In this document: positions 9,652 to 19,520 of the stretch, piece after piece | Layout of the letters: the number at the start of each line of letters is the position of its first letter | Numbering within the stretch: the stretch's first letter is position 1 | Assembly (NCBI GenBank): GCA_947500585.1 | Contig: CANMSN010000002.1 | Location: 248,001 to 312,000 of the forward strand | Length of the DNA stretch: 64,000 bases | Direction: 5' to 3' | From: an uncultured Flavobacteriaceae bacterium | GTDB lineage: Bacteria; Bacteroidota; Bacteroidia; Flavobacteriales; Flavobacteriaceae | Made by a program: the position numbers and the translations under genes | Notes under the pieces: generated by a model | Told to the model about the DNA's origin: nothing | Database searches by the model: none | Seen by the model: the letters and a program-made list of their open reading frames with translations, nothing else

Positions 9652-9659
9652 CAAAAATA
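9652..9659 (-). promoter_or_regulatory. Bacteroidota -7 promoter element for the TonB receptor cluster
   Basis: The complement reads TATTTTTG, an exact TAnnTTTG match, 26 bases upstream of the receptor ATG. This would give a short leader of about 20 bases. No clear -33 box was seen. Confidence 0.45.
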
Positions 9660-9720
9660 CGTATTAATGCGTATTAAATGTTAAGTATTTGTTAACAAAT
9701 ATTAACAATAATTGTAACCT

Positions 9721-9756
9721 AAAAAGGGATAAATATTAAAATATCTATCCCTTTTT
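9721..9756 (-). terminator. Intrinsic terminator downstream of pgi
   Basis: An 11-bp perfect stem (AAAAAGGGATA at 9721-9731 and its complement at 9746-9756) has U tracts in both directions. It lies 29 bases past the pgi stop and closes the operon that begins at 14416. Confidence 0.8.
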
Positions 9757-9785
9757 TAAATTATTAATAATAATATGTAATTTAT

Positions 9786-11429
9786 TTAACTACTACTTTT
9801 GTAATAACTCAACAAATTAGCAGTAGAAGAATCATGTTTGTTATTACTATCACTATTAAATTCTTGTAAAATTTTAGTAGCCAATTGTTTACCTAACTCT
9901 ACACCAAACTGGTCGTAACTAAAAATATTCCAAATGATGCCTTGTACAAATATTTTATGTTCGTACATCGCTATTAACTTTCCTAAACTTTCAGGTGATA
10001 ATTTATTTATAAAAATAGTGTTGGTTGGTTTATTACCTTCAAATACTTTGAAAGGTATAATGGATTCCGAAGTACCTTCTTCAATAACTTGAGATTTCGT
10101 TTTACCATTTAGCAAGGCTTCCGTTTGTGCTAAAAAATTTGAAATAAGTTTGTCTTGATGATCTTGATTTCCATGTAATGATTCTTTAAATCCAATAAAA
10201 TCAGCTGGTATTAATTTTGTTCCTTGATGAATTAATTGAAAAAAAGCGTGTTGAGAATTTGTTCCTGGTTCGCCCCAAATTATAGTACCCGTTTGGTAAT
10301 CTATAGGATTTCCATTTCTATCAACACTTTTGCCATTACTCTCCATAATACCTTGTTGCAAATAAGTTGCAAACTGATTTAAGTATTGAGAGTATGGAAT
10401 TATAGCTTCACTTTCAGCTTCAAAAAAGTTATTATACAAAACACTTATTAAAGCTAAAACAACAGGTATATTAGTTTCAAAATCTTCGTTTTTAAAATGG
10501 GCGTCCATTTTATTAGCACCTTGTAACAAGCTATCAAAATTTTTATAACCTACAGCTAAACTAATACTTAAACCAACGGCACTCCACAATGAGAAACGAC
10601 CACCAACCCAATCCCACATTGGGAAAATATTATTTTCATCTACACCAAAAGCTTTTACATTTTTAATATTTGTAGAAACCGCTACAAAGTGTTTTGCTAT
10701 AGCATCTTCACTAGCTGATTTTAAAAACCAATCTTTTATAGTGTTGGCATTAGATAGTGTTTCTTGAGTAGTGAATGTTTTAGAAACTACTACAAAAAGT
10801 GTCGTTTCAGGGTTTAACTTTTTAATAACTTCATTTACATGATCGCCATCTACATTACTAACAAAATGAGTGGTTAATTGGTTTTTATAATACTGTAAAG
10901 CATCTACAACCATGGCAGGCCCTAAATCTGACCCGCCAATACCTATATTAACAACATCGGTAAATGCTTTTCCTGTAAATCCTTTTCTATAACCATTTAC
11001 AACCTCATTAGTAAACGCTTCTATTTTTTGTTTTACTTTATAAATCTCTGGCATTACGTTAACGCCACCAAAAATAAAGTTGGCGTCTTCTGGAGCGCGC
11101 AATGCTGCATGTAAAACAGCTCTTCCCTCTGTTTTATTTATAATTTCACCCGAAAACTGACTTTTTATGGCGTCTTTTAATTTTACCTCGTTTGCTAGCT
11201 CTAGTAAGTTCTTAAATGTTTCTTCAGTAATTCTGTTTTTTGAAAAATCAACATAAAAATCATCCCATTTAATGGTCATTTTATTTGCTCTTTCCATGTC
11301 CTTAGCAAACAAATCCTTCATATGAACATCTTTTATAGATTTAAAATGCTCTTGAAGTTTTTTCCAAGACATTGTGGTTGTTGGATTTATACTTGGTAAT
11401 GACATATGATTTATACTTGGTAATGACAT
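9786..11429 (-). CDS. pgi: Glucose-6-phosphate isomerase
   Basis: The enzyme interconverts glucose-6-phosphate and fructose-6-phosphate in glycolysis. The 547-residue protein carries the family signatures [37 protein letters not shown], the [14 protein letters not shown] loop and the [18 protein letters not shown] catalytic segment. The start is odd: a 24-base unit is exactly duplicated in tandem at 11384-11431, so the protein begins [19 protein letters not shown] and has two possible start codons, 11429 and 11405. Homologues usually begin at the second copy, but the native upstream context is kept only at 11429, so I keep that start. The gene follows the M23 peptidase stop by one base, so translation is probably coupled. 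Confidence 0.95.
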   Translation of the reverse strand: MSLPSINHMSLPSINPTTTMSWKKLQEHFKSIKDVHMKDLFAKDMERANKMTIKWDDFYVDFSKNRITEETFKNLLELANEVKLKDAIKSQFSGEIINKTEGRAVLHAALRAPEDANFIFGGVNVMPEIYKVKQKIEAFTNEVVNGYRKGFTGKAFTDVVNIGIGGSDLGPAMVVDALQYYKNQLTTHFVSNVDGDHVNEVIKKLNPETTLFVVVSKTFTTQETLSNANTIKDWFLKSASEDAIAKHFVAVSTNIKNVKAFGVDENNIFPMWDWVGGRFSLWSAVGLSISLAVGYKNFDSLLQGANKMDAHFKNEDFETNIPVVLALISVLYNNFFEAESEAIIPYSQYLNQFATYLQQGIMESNGKSVDRNGNPIDYQTGTIIWGEPGTNSQHAFFQLIHQGTKLIPADFIGFKESLHGNQDHQDKLISNFLAQTEALLNGKTKSQVIEEGTSESIIPFKVFEGNKPTNTIFINKLSPESLGKLIAMYEHKIFVQGIIWNIFSYDQFGVELGKQLATKILQEFNSDSNNKHDSSTANLLSYYKSSS

Positions 11430-11431
11430 AT
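11384..11431 (-). repeat. Exact 24-base tandem duplication spanning the pgi start codon
   Basis: Units 11384-11407 and 11408-11431 are identical over 24 bases. The length is a multiple of three, so the duplication keeps frame and adds eight residues and a second ATG at the N-terminus of pgi. Confidence 0.95.
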
Positions 11432-12753
11432 TATGAATTTGCTTGTTTAATTATGGTTTGTTGGGGTTCTTCTTCCTCTATGATGTTAGGCTTAAAAACA
11501 ATATGATCCAGTTTGGATTTTATAGGTTTTATAAACTCTAAATATTGCATTTTTAACGAATCTGAAATTGGTTTTGCTTCAGGAAGTTTTTGTTTAAAAG
11601 GATCGACTTGTTTACCGTTTTTCCAAAAACGATAGCACACATGAGGACCACCCGTATTACCCGTCATACCAACTTTACCTATAATATCTCCTTGCTTTAC
11701 AAATTGACCAACTTTAACTAAACGTTTACTCATATGAAGGTATTGGGTTTCATAAGTGGCATTATGGCGTATTTTTACATAATTACCGTTACCACTAGTA
11801 TAACTGGATTTTGTAACTGTTCCATTTGCTGTAGCTCTAATTGGCGTTCCTATTGGCGCAGCAAAATCAGTGCCTTTGTGTGGACGAACCTTATATCCAT
11901 AAACAGCTATTCGGCGTCTTAAATTATATCTTGATGATATTCTTGAAAAAGCTACTGGTGCCTTTAAAAATGCACGACGTAAATTTTTTGCTTCATCATT
12001 AAAATAATCTACAATACCTTTTAAAGAATCAGATTCAAAACGAAATGCATAAAACGGCTCGTTGTTGTGCTCAAAATATGCAGCTTTCACATCATGTACA
12101 CCTGTATAGATGGTGTCGTCAATATATTTATCGGTGTAAATTACTTTAAAACGATCTCCTTTTTGTAATCGTCTAAAATCTATCGTCCAAGCATAAATTT
12201 CGTCTGCTAACTTATTAGTTAATACAGCACTTACTCCTTGCTCGTCTAAAGTTTCAGAAATGCTACTATTAATAACGCCTGTTACCGTTTTCTCAACATA
12301 TTTAATTGGTTTTCTGCTTTTGTAAGCATATATAGAATCTTGGAAATTTACAACCACGTAATCTTCTAAGTTGGGCTGATAAATAAAGCATTTTGCTGTT
12401 TCTAACGAATCTTTAGCACATAAAAGCGTATAAGGTTTACCAACCTGCAAATTTCTTGCAATATTAAAAGTGTCTTTTGTCTTTTCAGCAATATGAAAAA
12501 TTTTAGGATAACCTACTGCGTTGCGCTCTAAAATTAAGCCAAAGGTATCGCCATTTCTTACGGTATCTCGCTTTACAACATAATCTTCTAATTTAAAACC
12601 AAACTCAAAGGTTTCAATAGGTTCTTCAACTACGGCAAGTTCTTCTTTTACCTGAACAGGTTTTGGGTCGTCTTTACAACTTATAAAAATAATTGCTAAT
12701 ATTAATACTATTATATATCTGTTCCCCAATCTGTTAATTCTTGTTCTGTCCAT
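11431..12753 (-). CDS. M23 family metallopeptidase lipoprotein (cell-wall endopeptidase type)
   Basis: A membrane helix with a lipobox (FISC, C26) leads into a 230-residue region typical of MepM-like proteins and then the LytM/M23 domain at about 285-390. The zinc ligands H292 and D296 are in HKGTD, and H340 is in QYLHMS. The last motif is GPHVCYRF instead of GPHxH, so H371 is kept but the third metal ligand position is C373. I recall the same HVC form from other Bacteroidota members, so it may be a lineage feature rather than decay. The predicted role is cleavage of peptidoglycan cross-links in the periplasm. The first 43 bases overlap the end of the tryptophan dioxygenase gene, and pgi follows after one base. 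Confidence 0.85.
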   Translation of the reverse strand: MDRTRINRLGNRYIIVLILAIIFISCKDDPKPVQVKEELAVVEEPIETFEFGFKLEDYVVKRDTVRNGDTFGLILERNAVGYPKIFHIAEKTKDTFNIARNLQVGKPYTLLCAKDSLETAKCFIYQPNLEDYVVVNFQDSIYAYKSRKPIKYVEKTVTGVINSSISETLDEQGVSAVLTNKLADEIYAWTIDFRRLQKGDRFKVIYTDKYIDDTIYTGVHDVKAAYFEHNNEPFYAFRFESDSLKGIVDYFNDEAKNLRRAFLKAPVAFSRISSRYNLRRRIAVYGYKVRPHKGTDFAAPIGTPIRATANGTVTKSSYTSGNGNYVKIRHNATYETQYLHMSKRLVKVGQFVKQGDIIGKVGMTGNTGGPHVCYRFWKNGKQVDPFKQKLPEAKPISDSLKMQYLEFIKPIKSKLDHIVFKPNIIEEEEPQQTIIKQANS

Positions 12754-13628
12754 AAATCTGGAAAAAATATTCTTTTTTGATACTTTGGATGCATGTATTT
12801 AACCCACTCACTGCCTCCTGTTGCTTCTGCCGTTTTACCACCAATATTTAAATAATGATTTGCGGTATTATAATGTGCCATAACCCATTTTATATTTACC
12901 GTATAATCGTAATGACGCATAGCATCAACCAAAGCTTTGTCTTGTTGATCTTGCTTTGGTAAGGTCTTAAACTTTGACCATAAATTGTTTTTTTGATAAA
13001 ACTTGGTAAATCTAATAAATTCATCTTTATATCGTGCTTCAAAAGCAGATAAAGTATATGTTTTTTTACCAGTTTTATAATCTTTCCCCGCTGCTTGCCA
13101 ATATAAATGTTCGAAAGCATTTTCATAAGACGAATTTCTATCAATAGTTTTTCTAAAACGATTGTCTATAAGGTTTATAAGCTCGGTTGAAGAAAACTCT
13201 ATTTTCCTGTATTGGGCACTTTGAAAACCACTAGCTGGCGTTAGGGTTGTTCTAAATTTATTGTACTGCTCTATATCCATTCCATCTTTCATAATACTAA
13301 AAGATGAGGTTAACACATCGAAATAACGACTTATGCGCATTATCTTATCCGTAAAAATTTCAGCACTTATATTTGCAGTCTCAGCAACTTGCTCAATTTC
13401 ACTAAGAATCATCTTAAAAAGTAATTCTGAAATTTGGTGATACATAATAAACACCTTTTCATCTGGAAAAACCGTACGCTGTATTTGAAGATTTAATAAT
13501 GCATCTGTTTGAACATAATCCCAATAATTTATGGGTTTACTATGCAGTAACCCTTCTAAATGTGTATCCACATCTTGATTTAAGGTCTCGTATTTTTCTT
13601 TTAGTTGGTTGGTTATTTTTGAGTTCAA
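12711..13628 (-). CDS. kynA: Tryptophan 2,3-dioxygenase family protein
   Basis: This haem enzyme opens the indole ring of tryptophan to N-formylkynurenine, the first step of the kynurenine pathway. The distal-site motif FIMYHQISELLFKMILSEIEQ contains H64. The substrate-binding segment FRTTLTPASGFQSAQYRKIEF and the late AHYNTANHYLNIGGKTAEATGGSEWVKYM region, with the likely proximal haem histidine, are all present. At 305 residues it has normal length. It is the second gene of an operon (DUF3108 protein, dioxygenase, M23 peptidase, pgi) with 5 bases before it and an overlap after it. The neighbouring hppD-hmgA pair means this region also degrades tyrosine. Confidence 0.9.
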   Translation of the reverse strand: MNSKITNQLKEKYETLNQDVDTHLEGLLHSKPINYWDYVQTDALLNLQIQRTVFPDEKVFIMYHQISELLFKMILSEIEQVAETANISAEIFTDKIMRISRYFDVLTSSFSIMKDGMDIEQYNKFRTTLTPASGFQSAQYRKIEFSSTELINLIDNRFRKTIDRNSSYENAFEHLYWQAAGKDYKTGKKTYTLSAFEARYKDEFIRFTKFYQKNNLWSKFKTLPKQDQQDKALVDAMRHYDYTVNIKWVMAHYNTANHYLNIGGKTAEATGGSEWVKYMHPKYQKRIFFPDLWTEQELTDWGTDI

Positions 13629-13633
13629 AATGC

Positions 13634-14416
13634 TTAATTATTAACAACTACTTTGAAAGGATGCTTTAGGCCTTTAAAAGCTTCAAGGTCTGCTCTTAAT
13701 GAACCAACAGCCAAATCTGCTTTAATGCGCAAAGGTAATTTATTTTTGTCTTTTGAAACCCAAAGTGTTAAACTTTCTTCTTCCTTAAAAACACGTCCTG
13801 CCATAACATATGGCCTGAATTTCAACGACTCTACTTTCCCGAAATCTGTACTAATAGTCTCTTCACCTAAGTACTTAAGTTTAAAGCCATAATTTTCTTC
13901 ATCAAAAAACATGTCTATTCTAACCTCATCACCAACTTTTAAATTACTTGTGTCTAAATTATTTCTTAGATAGTAGAATGTTGATACCATATCCTGAATG
14001 TTTGGTTTGGTATCAATAATCATTTTTTTATTGTGTTTTTTGTCATTAACGTGGGCTTTGTTATTTACCTGATCAAAATCTATTTCTAAATCTTTAGTGT
14101 GCCCACCTTCATCTATATTTCTAACAAACTTATAAGGTATATTTGTTTTCTTATCAAAGTAACTTTCATAGCGATCTTTTACTTTAAAAAACCATTTTAT
14201 CATGCCAGTAGTCCAGCCTTTACCAACTACATGATATACTTCTTTGTTATTTAATTTGGAATCTTTAACAGTAAGTGTTGCATTGCCAGCTTTTAGCCAA
14301 TTGCTATAACTCATCTTGAATTTAAACCATTCGCCATCGCCAAACGCCGAATGTTCTTGAGAAAAAGTAAGTTGAAAGGCAAATAATGCTATTGCTATAA
14401 GTAGTATTTTTTTCAT
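13634..14416 (-). CDS. DUF3108 domain-containing exported protein
   Basis: The 260-residue protein has a cleavable signal peptide (MKKILLIAIALFAFQLTFSQ). Its body fits DUF3108: GEWFKFKMSYSNWLKAGNATL near the start, DRYESYFDKKTNIPYKF in the middle and LTLWVSKDKNKLPLRIKADLAVGSLRADL near the end. The family is periplasmic or outer-membrane associated with no firmly established biochemical role. It is the first gene of the four-gene operon that ends with pgi and lies 5 bases before the dioxygenase gene. The family call comes from recognised motifs; function is unknown. Confidence 0.8.
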   Translation of the reverse strand: MKKILLIAIALFAFQLTFSQEHSAFGDGEWFKFKMSYSNWLKAGNATLTVKDSKLNNKEVYHVVGKGWTTGMIKWFFKVKDRYESYFDKKTNIPYKFVRNIDEGGHTKDLEIDFDQVNNKAHVNDKKHNKKMIIDTKPNIQDMVSTFYYLRNNLDTSNLKVGDEVRIDMFFDEENYGFKLKYLGEETISTDFGKVESLKFRPYVMAGRVFKEEESLTLWVSKDKNKLPLRIKADLAVGSLRADLEAFKGLKHPFKVVVNN

Positions 14417-14491
14417 TTTATTTGGGTCATAAATAATGTAACTTCTTAAATTTACATTTATTGTTTTAGTAAGAAATTACAATTACTATTC

Positions 14492-14499
14492 CAAAAATA
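14492..14499 (-). promoter_or_regulatory. Possible -7 promoter element upstream of the DUF3108 operon
   Basis: The complement reads TATTTTTG and matches TAnnTTTG, 76 bases before the start at 14416. The AT-rich background makes a chance match possible, and no -33 element is evident. Confidence 0.3.
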
Positions 14500-14564
14500 T
14501 AAAATTTACTTGAACCTACCCTTTTTTGTAAGAAGACCTTAACGTTAATTTGTTACATTAAACT

Positions 14565-14600
14565 AAAAAACTCCGCCTAAATACATTGGCAGAGTTTTTT
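14565..14600 (-). terminator. Intrinsic terminator downstream of hppD
   Basis: A 13-bp stem with one mismatch (AAAAAACTCCGCC at 14565-14577 against GGCAGAGTTTTTT at 14588-14600) has a U tract on the minus strand and starts 18 bases past the hppD stop. Confidence 0.8.
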
Positions 14601-14617
14601 ATATATTTCATTATCTG

Positions 14618-15778
14618 TTAAAGTGTACCTCTGTTGGCTTGCTCACGTTCAATAGATTCAAAAAGTGCCTTAAAATTACCGGCTCCAAAACCACGTGCAC
14701 CCATACGTTGTATGATTTCAAAAAACAATGTTGGTCTATCTTCCACTGGTTTTGTGAAAATTTGAAGTAAATAGCCTTCTTCATCTGCATCAATCATAAT
14801 ACCTAGTCCTTTGAGCGTTTCAATATCTTCTCGCAATTCATGACTATGTTCTTCCAATCTGCCTGGTACAGCTCTGTAATATTCTTCAGGTGGTGTTGAT
14901 AAAAACTCGATACCTCTTGCTTTTAACTGACTTACAGCGCTAATAATATCATTAGTGGCAACTGCTATATGTTGCACACCTGGGCCTTCATAAAAATCGA
15001 GATATTCCTCAATTTGTGAGCGCTTTTTCCCTTTTGCTGGTTCATTTATGGGGAATTTTATACGTCCGTTTCCATTACTCATTACTTTACTCATAAGTGC
15101 TGAATATTCGGTATGTATTTGCTTATCATCAAACGATAAAAAGTTTTCAAAACCCATAACATCTTCGTACCATTTTACCCATGTGTTCATTTGTCCCCAA
15201 CCCACATTTCCAACCATGTGGTCTATATATTTTAAGCCTACAGGCGTTGGGTTGTAATCTGATTTCCACTCACGGAAGCCGGGTAAAAATGTTCCATTGT
15301 AATTTTTGCGTTCTACAAACATATGCACCGTTTCGCCATAAGTATAAATACCTGCACGAACGACTTCGCCATGTTCATCAGTCTCCACAATAGGTTCCAT
15401 ATATGATTTCGCACCTCTGCTTGTGGTTTCTTCGTAAGCTTTTTTTACATCTTCTACCCAAAGTGCTATGACTTTTACACCATCGCCATGTTTTACAATA
15501 TGCTCATTTATTGGTGATTTACTGTTTAGCGGTGTTGTTAAAACCAAACGGATTTTATCTTGTTTTAAAACATAACTCACCGAGTCTTTTGAACCTGTCT
15601 CAAGTCCTTTATAAGCATAAGATTGAAACCCAAATGCTGTTTTGTAAAAATGTGCTGATTGTTTTGCATTACCTACATAGAATTCTACATAGTCTGTTCC
15701 TAAAAGCGGTAAGAAGTCTTGTGCGCCTTCAAATATTTTTTCTAAACCGTAGTTTACTGATTTTATGTCTTTACTCAT
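14618..15778 (-). CDS. hppD: 4-hydroxyphenylpyruvate dioxygenase
   Basis: The Fe(II) enzyme converts 4-hydroxyphenylpyruvate to homogentisate in tyrosine catabolism. The vicinal-oxygen-chelate fold is visible, and the three iron ligands can be placed: H187 in YIDHMVGNV, H270 in GVQHIAVATNDI and E354 in LFFEIIQRMG. The C-terminal helix GARGFGAGNFKALFESIEREQ is typical and closes the active site. Length (386) is normal. It follows hmgA on the same strand with a 94-base gap almost filled by an inverted hairpin repeat. The two enzymes catalyse successive steps and are probably co-transcribed. Confidence 0.95.
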   Translation of the reverse strand: MSKDIKSVNYGLEKIFEGAQDFLPLLGTDYVEFYVGNAKQSAHFYKTAFGFQSYAYKGLETGSKDSVSYVLKQDKIRLVLTTPLNSKSPINEHIVKHGDGVKVIALWVEDVKKAYEETTSRGAKSYMEPIVETDEHGEVVRAGIYTYGETVHMFVERKNYNGTFLPGFREWKSDYNPTPVGLKYIDHMVGNVGWGQMNTWVKWYEDVMGFENFLSFDDKQIHTEYSALMSKVMSNGNGRIKFPINEPAKGKKRSQIEEYLDFYEGPGVQHIAVATNDIISAVSQLKARGIEFLSTPPEEYYRAVPGRLEEHSHELREDIETLKGLGIMIDADEEGYLLQIFTKPVEDRPTLFFEIIQRMGARGFGAGNFKALFESIEREQANRGTL

Positions 15779-15790
15779 TGTTTTAATTTT

Positions 15791-15869
15791 GTCATTCCCG
15801 CGAAGGCGAGAATCTTATTGTTTGAAACTCAATTCTTATAAAGTGGATTCCTGCCTCCGCAGGAATGAC
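15791..15869. repeat. Inverted pair of GTCA-ended hairpin repeats between hmgA and hppD
   Basis: Two 24-base arms, 15791-15814 and 15846-15869, face each other with GTCATTCC at both outer ends. The right arm is a perfect hairpin (stem ATTCCTGC, loop GGAG). The left is the same hairpin with one mismatch. The 31-base spacer is AT-rich. The unit fills the hmgA-hppD gap and ends 3 bases before the hmgA stop codon. It has the same architecture as the units at 33291, 61611 and 63287. Confidence 0.85.
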
Positions 15870-15872
15870 AAC

Positions 15873-17030
15873 TTATTCTAACCAAGATTTATGGTAACTT
15901 TCATCGGCTATTTTCATTGCTTCTTCGGTAACCATTAATGGCTTAAAGGTGTCTACCATAACGGCGAGCTCATCAGTTTTTGCTTTTCCAATACTGCGTT
16001 CTGTCGCTCCAGGGTGAGGGCCGTGAGGGATTCCTGCTGGATGCAATGATATATGGCCTTCTTCAATATCATTTCTACTCATAAAATCACCATCAACATA
16101 ATACAAAACCTCATCACTATCTATATTACTATGATTGTACGGTGCAGGAATAGATTGCGGATGATAATCGTAAAGCCTTGGCACAAAACTACATACCACG
16201 AAAGCATCGGTTTCAAAAGTTTGATGTACAGGAGGCGGCTGGTGAATGCGACCTGTTATGGGTTCAAAATCGTGAATTGAAAATGCATACGGATAGTTGT
16301 AACCATCGTACCCCACCACATCAAAAGGGTGTGATGCATAGACCATTTCTATAATATCATCTTGCTTTTTTACTTTGATTAGGAAATCTCCAGATTCGTT
16401 ATACGTTTCCAATTCTTGTGGCTGCCTAATATCGCGCTCACAAAATGGTGCATGTTCTAATAATTGTCCAAACCAATTTCTGTATCGTTTTGGGGTATAA
16501 ATCGGTCGTCGAGATTCAACAATAAACAATCGATTGTCTTCAGTATCAAAATCTATTTTATAAATTATGCCTCTTGGAACTAATAAATAATCGCCATATT
16601 TAAAATCGAGATTCCCTAACATAGTTCTTAGCTTGCCTGTTCCCTTATGGATGAAAATAAGCTCATCGGCATCTGTGTTTTTATAAAAATAATCTTGTGT
16701 TGATTGCTTTGGTGCTGCTAAAATAATAGCACAATCGCTATTTATTAAAACTGTTTTTCTGCTCTCTAAGTAATCCATTTCAGGTTTTACTTGAAAGCCT
16801 TTTAAGCGGTACGATTTTATATTATTTGCTAATGCTATTTTAGGAGCAACACTGTATTGCTTTTTTATTTCCTTTACTTGAGTTGGGCGTTGCTCATGAT
16901 AACTATTGGTAGACATGCCATCAAAACCAATTGTACCAAATAACTGTTCGTAATACAAACTGCCGTCTGGTTTTCTAAACTGGGTATGACGTTTAGGAGG
17001 TATTTTTCCTAATTTATGATAAAAAGGCAT
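15873..17030 (-). CDS. hmgA: Homogentisate 1,2-dioxygenase
   Basis: The Fe(II) enzyme opens the ring of homogentisate to maleylacetoacetate, the step after hppD. Visible marks are the N-terminal MPFYHKLGKIPPKRHTQF with LYYEQLFGTIGFDG, the cupin-like GDYLLVPRGIIYKIDF strand pair, and EVLYYVDGDFMSR. The C-terminal iron-binding HPAGIPHGPHPGATERS segment is also present. At 385 residues it is slightly short for the family, as is common in Bacteroidota. It is upstream of hppD on the same strand. No fumarylacetoacetase or maleylacetoacetate isomerase gene lies in this window. Confidence 0.93.
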   Translation of the reverse strand: MPFYHKLGKIPPKRHTQFRKPDGSLYYEQLFGTIGFDGMSTNSYHEQRPTQVKEIKKQYSVAPKIALANNIKSYRLKGFQVKPEMDYLESRKTVLINSDCAIILAAPKQSTQDYFYKNTDADELIFIHKGTGKLRTMLGNLDFKYGDYLLVPRGIIYKIDFDTEDNRLFIVESRRPIYTPKRYRNWFGQLLEHAPFCERDIRQPQELETYNESGDFLIKVKKQDDIIEMVYASHPFDVVGYDGYNYPYAFSIHDFEPITGRIHQPPPVHQTFETDAFVVCSFVPRLYDYHPQSIPAPYNHSNIDSDEVLYYVDGDFMSRNDIEEGHISLHPAGIPHGPHPGATERSIGKAKTDELAVMVDTFKPLMVTEEAMKIADESYHKSWLE

Positions 17031-17263
17031 ATTTTTAAATTTAAAGATTAATCCTTCAACTAAGTTCTGGATGTTAATAAACTAAAATTCAATGGTATAT
17101 AAAGATACAATAATGCCAGCTTACTCAGGATTTCTCTTGATAAGAAAATGAAGAAATGATAATAAGTCTTTAAATAAAAGCTGCATAACCTTACAAATAT
17201 CGTGATTAATTTAGAATTAATGAAATGGTTTTTTACCTCAGAAACACGTTAAAATAATACACA

Positions 17264-19504
17264 TCAAAACCAAAATCCTAGATTAAAAAACCAAACGCTT
17301 TGCTTTTGTTCTGGTGAATAGCTGTATTTAACTTGAATAGGCCCTACAAAAGTATCAACGGCATATCCTAAACCATAACCACGATAATCTGGCAGTGTAA
17401 ACCACTCGCCACTTTCAAAAATATCATCATCAATATTAGCCCAATTGGCTTCAATGGTAATGTGATGCTTTTTAAAAACCTCATAATCCATTATAGCCGA
17501 AGCTTTTACATAGCTATTTCCTGTTAGCGAAATAAAATCATAACCAATAAATGGAATAAAGTTATTTATTAAATTATTGCCATAACCTCCTAATGCAAAG
17601 TCTAAAGTCTGCGTAGAATTATCACCGAATTTAAATCCGCCACTTGTTTGAAAATTAAATGCCAGCTTATCAGAAACACTTAACGCATAGCCCATTTCTG
17701 CTTTAGCTATTGAAAAGTTTTCAAAAGTTTCATTAAAATTAGAAGCGTATAAATACATATGTAAATCGCCATTAAAATAAACGCCACTTTTAGGGAAGTA
17801 TTTATCGTCGTAAGTATCTAATTTAAGATTTCCGAAAACACTAAAATAATCTGTGTTTTCAAATATAAATTCATCATTCGGATTTGCAGTTGAAATGGTT
17901 TCAGATTTTACTTCTAACCGTTTATGCTCTGCACCAAGACTTAATGCAAAATCTTTTCTAAAAAGAGTTTGTAAATAAAACTGATTGGTTTGATCTTGTA
18001 ACTCTACATCAATTTTATTTATTCCTGTTGCATTTATTTCACTTTCCTCAAGTAGTAATTGCGCACTTATATTTTTGTTAAACATATTGTAACTAGACCT
18101 TAAACCAACACTCCAATAAAAACCTTTATCAATTAAATATTCAAAATTATAACGCACATTATCGCCTAAAACGAAATCTAACGAAGCAATATCGTTATTA
18201 AATAACAAACGTTTTTTGGTAACGTTAATTAGCGCTGCGCTTTTATATAAATCGTCATAATGTAAACCTAATTTTAAAAATGTTGTGTTTTTTGTTTCTT
18301 TTAATTTTGCAACCAAATCATACCCTTCTTTATCTTGAGTTTTATTTAATTCATATTGAAAAGCATCAAAATTATTGGTGGCCACTAAATTATTAATGCC
18401 CTTATTAAAATTAGAATAACTAATTTTTTCATTCATTTTAAACTTTAGTTTTCCTAAAACATAAGCTCTTGTATATTTTTTATTTCCTGTAACATCTATG
18501 TTATTAATTACCAAACTATCTAAAAGTTTAGGTATCGCTCTTTGTTTTGTTTGAACATTTTTTAATGACAATTCTCTTAAAATATTAAGCTTAGATAATG
18601 CAGCAACCTCTCCAGCTTCTATAATTTTATTACCCTGGTTAAAGGATACAACATTAAAACTTTTAATATTAGGTTTTATGTAAACATCTGTTTTTTCAAC
18701 TTTAGTTTTCATAGCCTCTATGGTTCTGAAATTATTGATTTGAATTAAAACATCTGGAGCCGAAGTTAATTCCGTTCTATCTAATAATCCGTCTTGAACA
18801 TCAACACCTATGAGTATATCCATCTCTTTGGTTTTTAATTCATCAATAGGATAATTATTAACCACACCACCATCTATTAATACGTCTTCGTTTATTGTTA
18901 CTGGTTGAAAAAGTGATGGTAGCGCACCACTAGCCATGAGAGCCTCTGTTAAATTTCCTTTGTCTAATAGTAATTGCTTTCCTGTTTCAATATTAGTAGC
19001 GATACAAAAAAACGGAATTGGTAATTCATTAAAATTATGGATATGATTAACGTGAAGTGTTAATTTTGATAATAAATTATAGGTGTTTTGTCCTCTAGAT
19101 AATGCTGATGGCAACTTAACTTTAAAATTATCAAACGGTAATGTTAAGGCATATTTTTCTGAATTATCGCGCTCATAAAAGGCTTTTGAGGCTCTTGGTA
19201 AATCGTCATTTAATAGTTTATCAAAATCTATTTCATGAAAAATTGAATCTAGTTCTTTTCCTGAATATCCTGAAGCATAAAGCCCTCCAATAATAGCACC
19301 CATGCTAGTCCCAGCAATGTAATCTATTTTAACACCTAAACTATCAATTACTTTTAGCACACCTATATGCGCCAACCCTTTGGCACCACCACCACTTAAC
19401 ACTAAGCCTACTTTTGGCATGGGGTTTTCTGCTTCTTTGTTTTGCGCTTTCGCGGAAAGTGAAGCGATTAGGAATAGGGTTAATATGATGGTTTTTTGGT
19501 TCAA
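17264..19504 (-). CDS. Patatin-like phospholipase fused to Omp85-type barrel
   Basis: After a signal peptide, the patatin domain covers about residues 30-320. It has the oxyanion-hole motif GGGAKG (38-43), the nucleophile S67 in GTSMG and the dyad aspartate D211 in DGG. A POTRA-like segment follows (about 345-410, SLVINNIDVTGNKKYTRAYVLGKLKF). A C-terminal surface-antigen barrel then runs to the final FFNLGFWF. This is the PlpD/FplA type Va autotransporter-like arrangement, in which the lipase is exported through or held at its own outer-membrane barrel. The predicted activity is phospholipase A1/A2. It lies 16 bases behind a small lipoprotein gene and downstream of uvrC. Confidence 0.92.
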   Translation of the reverse strand: MNQKTIILTLFLIASLSAKAQNKEAENPMPKVGLVLSGGGAKGLAHIGVLKVIDSLGVKIDYIAGTSMGAIIGGLYASGYSGKELDSIFHEIDFDKLLNDDLPRASKAFYERDNSEKYALTLPFDNFKVKLPSALSRGQNTYNLLSKLTLHVNHIHNFNELPIPFFCIATNIETGKQLLLDKGNLTEALMASGALPSLFQPVTINEDVLIDGGVVNNYPIDELKTKEMDILIGVDVQDGLLDRTELTSAPDVLIQINNFRTIEAMKTKVEKTDVYIKPNIKSFNVVSFNQGNKIIEAGEVAALSKLNILRELSLKNVQTKQRAIPKLLDSLVINNIDVTGNKKYTRAYVLGKLKFKMNEKISYSNFNKGINNLVATNNFDAFQYELNKTQDKEGYDLVAKLKETKNTTFLKLGLHYDDLYKSAALINVTKKRLLFNNDIASLDFVLGDNVRYNFEYLIDKGFYWSVGLRSSYNMFNKNISAQLLLEESEINATGINKIDVELQDQTNQFYLQTLFRKDFALSLGAEHKRLEVKSETISTANPNDEFIFENTDYFSVFGNLKLDTYDDKYFPKSGVYFNGDLHMYLYASNFNETFENFSIAKAEMGYALSVSDKLAFNFQTSGGFKFGDNSTQTLDFALGGYGNNLINNFIPFIGYDFISLTGNSYVKASAIMDYEVFKKHHITIEANWANIDDDIFESGEWFTLPDYRGYGLGYAVDTFVGPIQVKYSYSPEQKQSVWFFNLGFWF

Positions 19505-19520
19505 GTTTTATGTTTAATCT

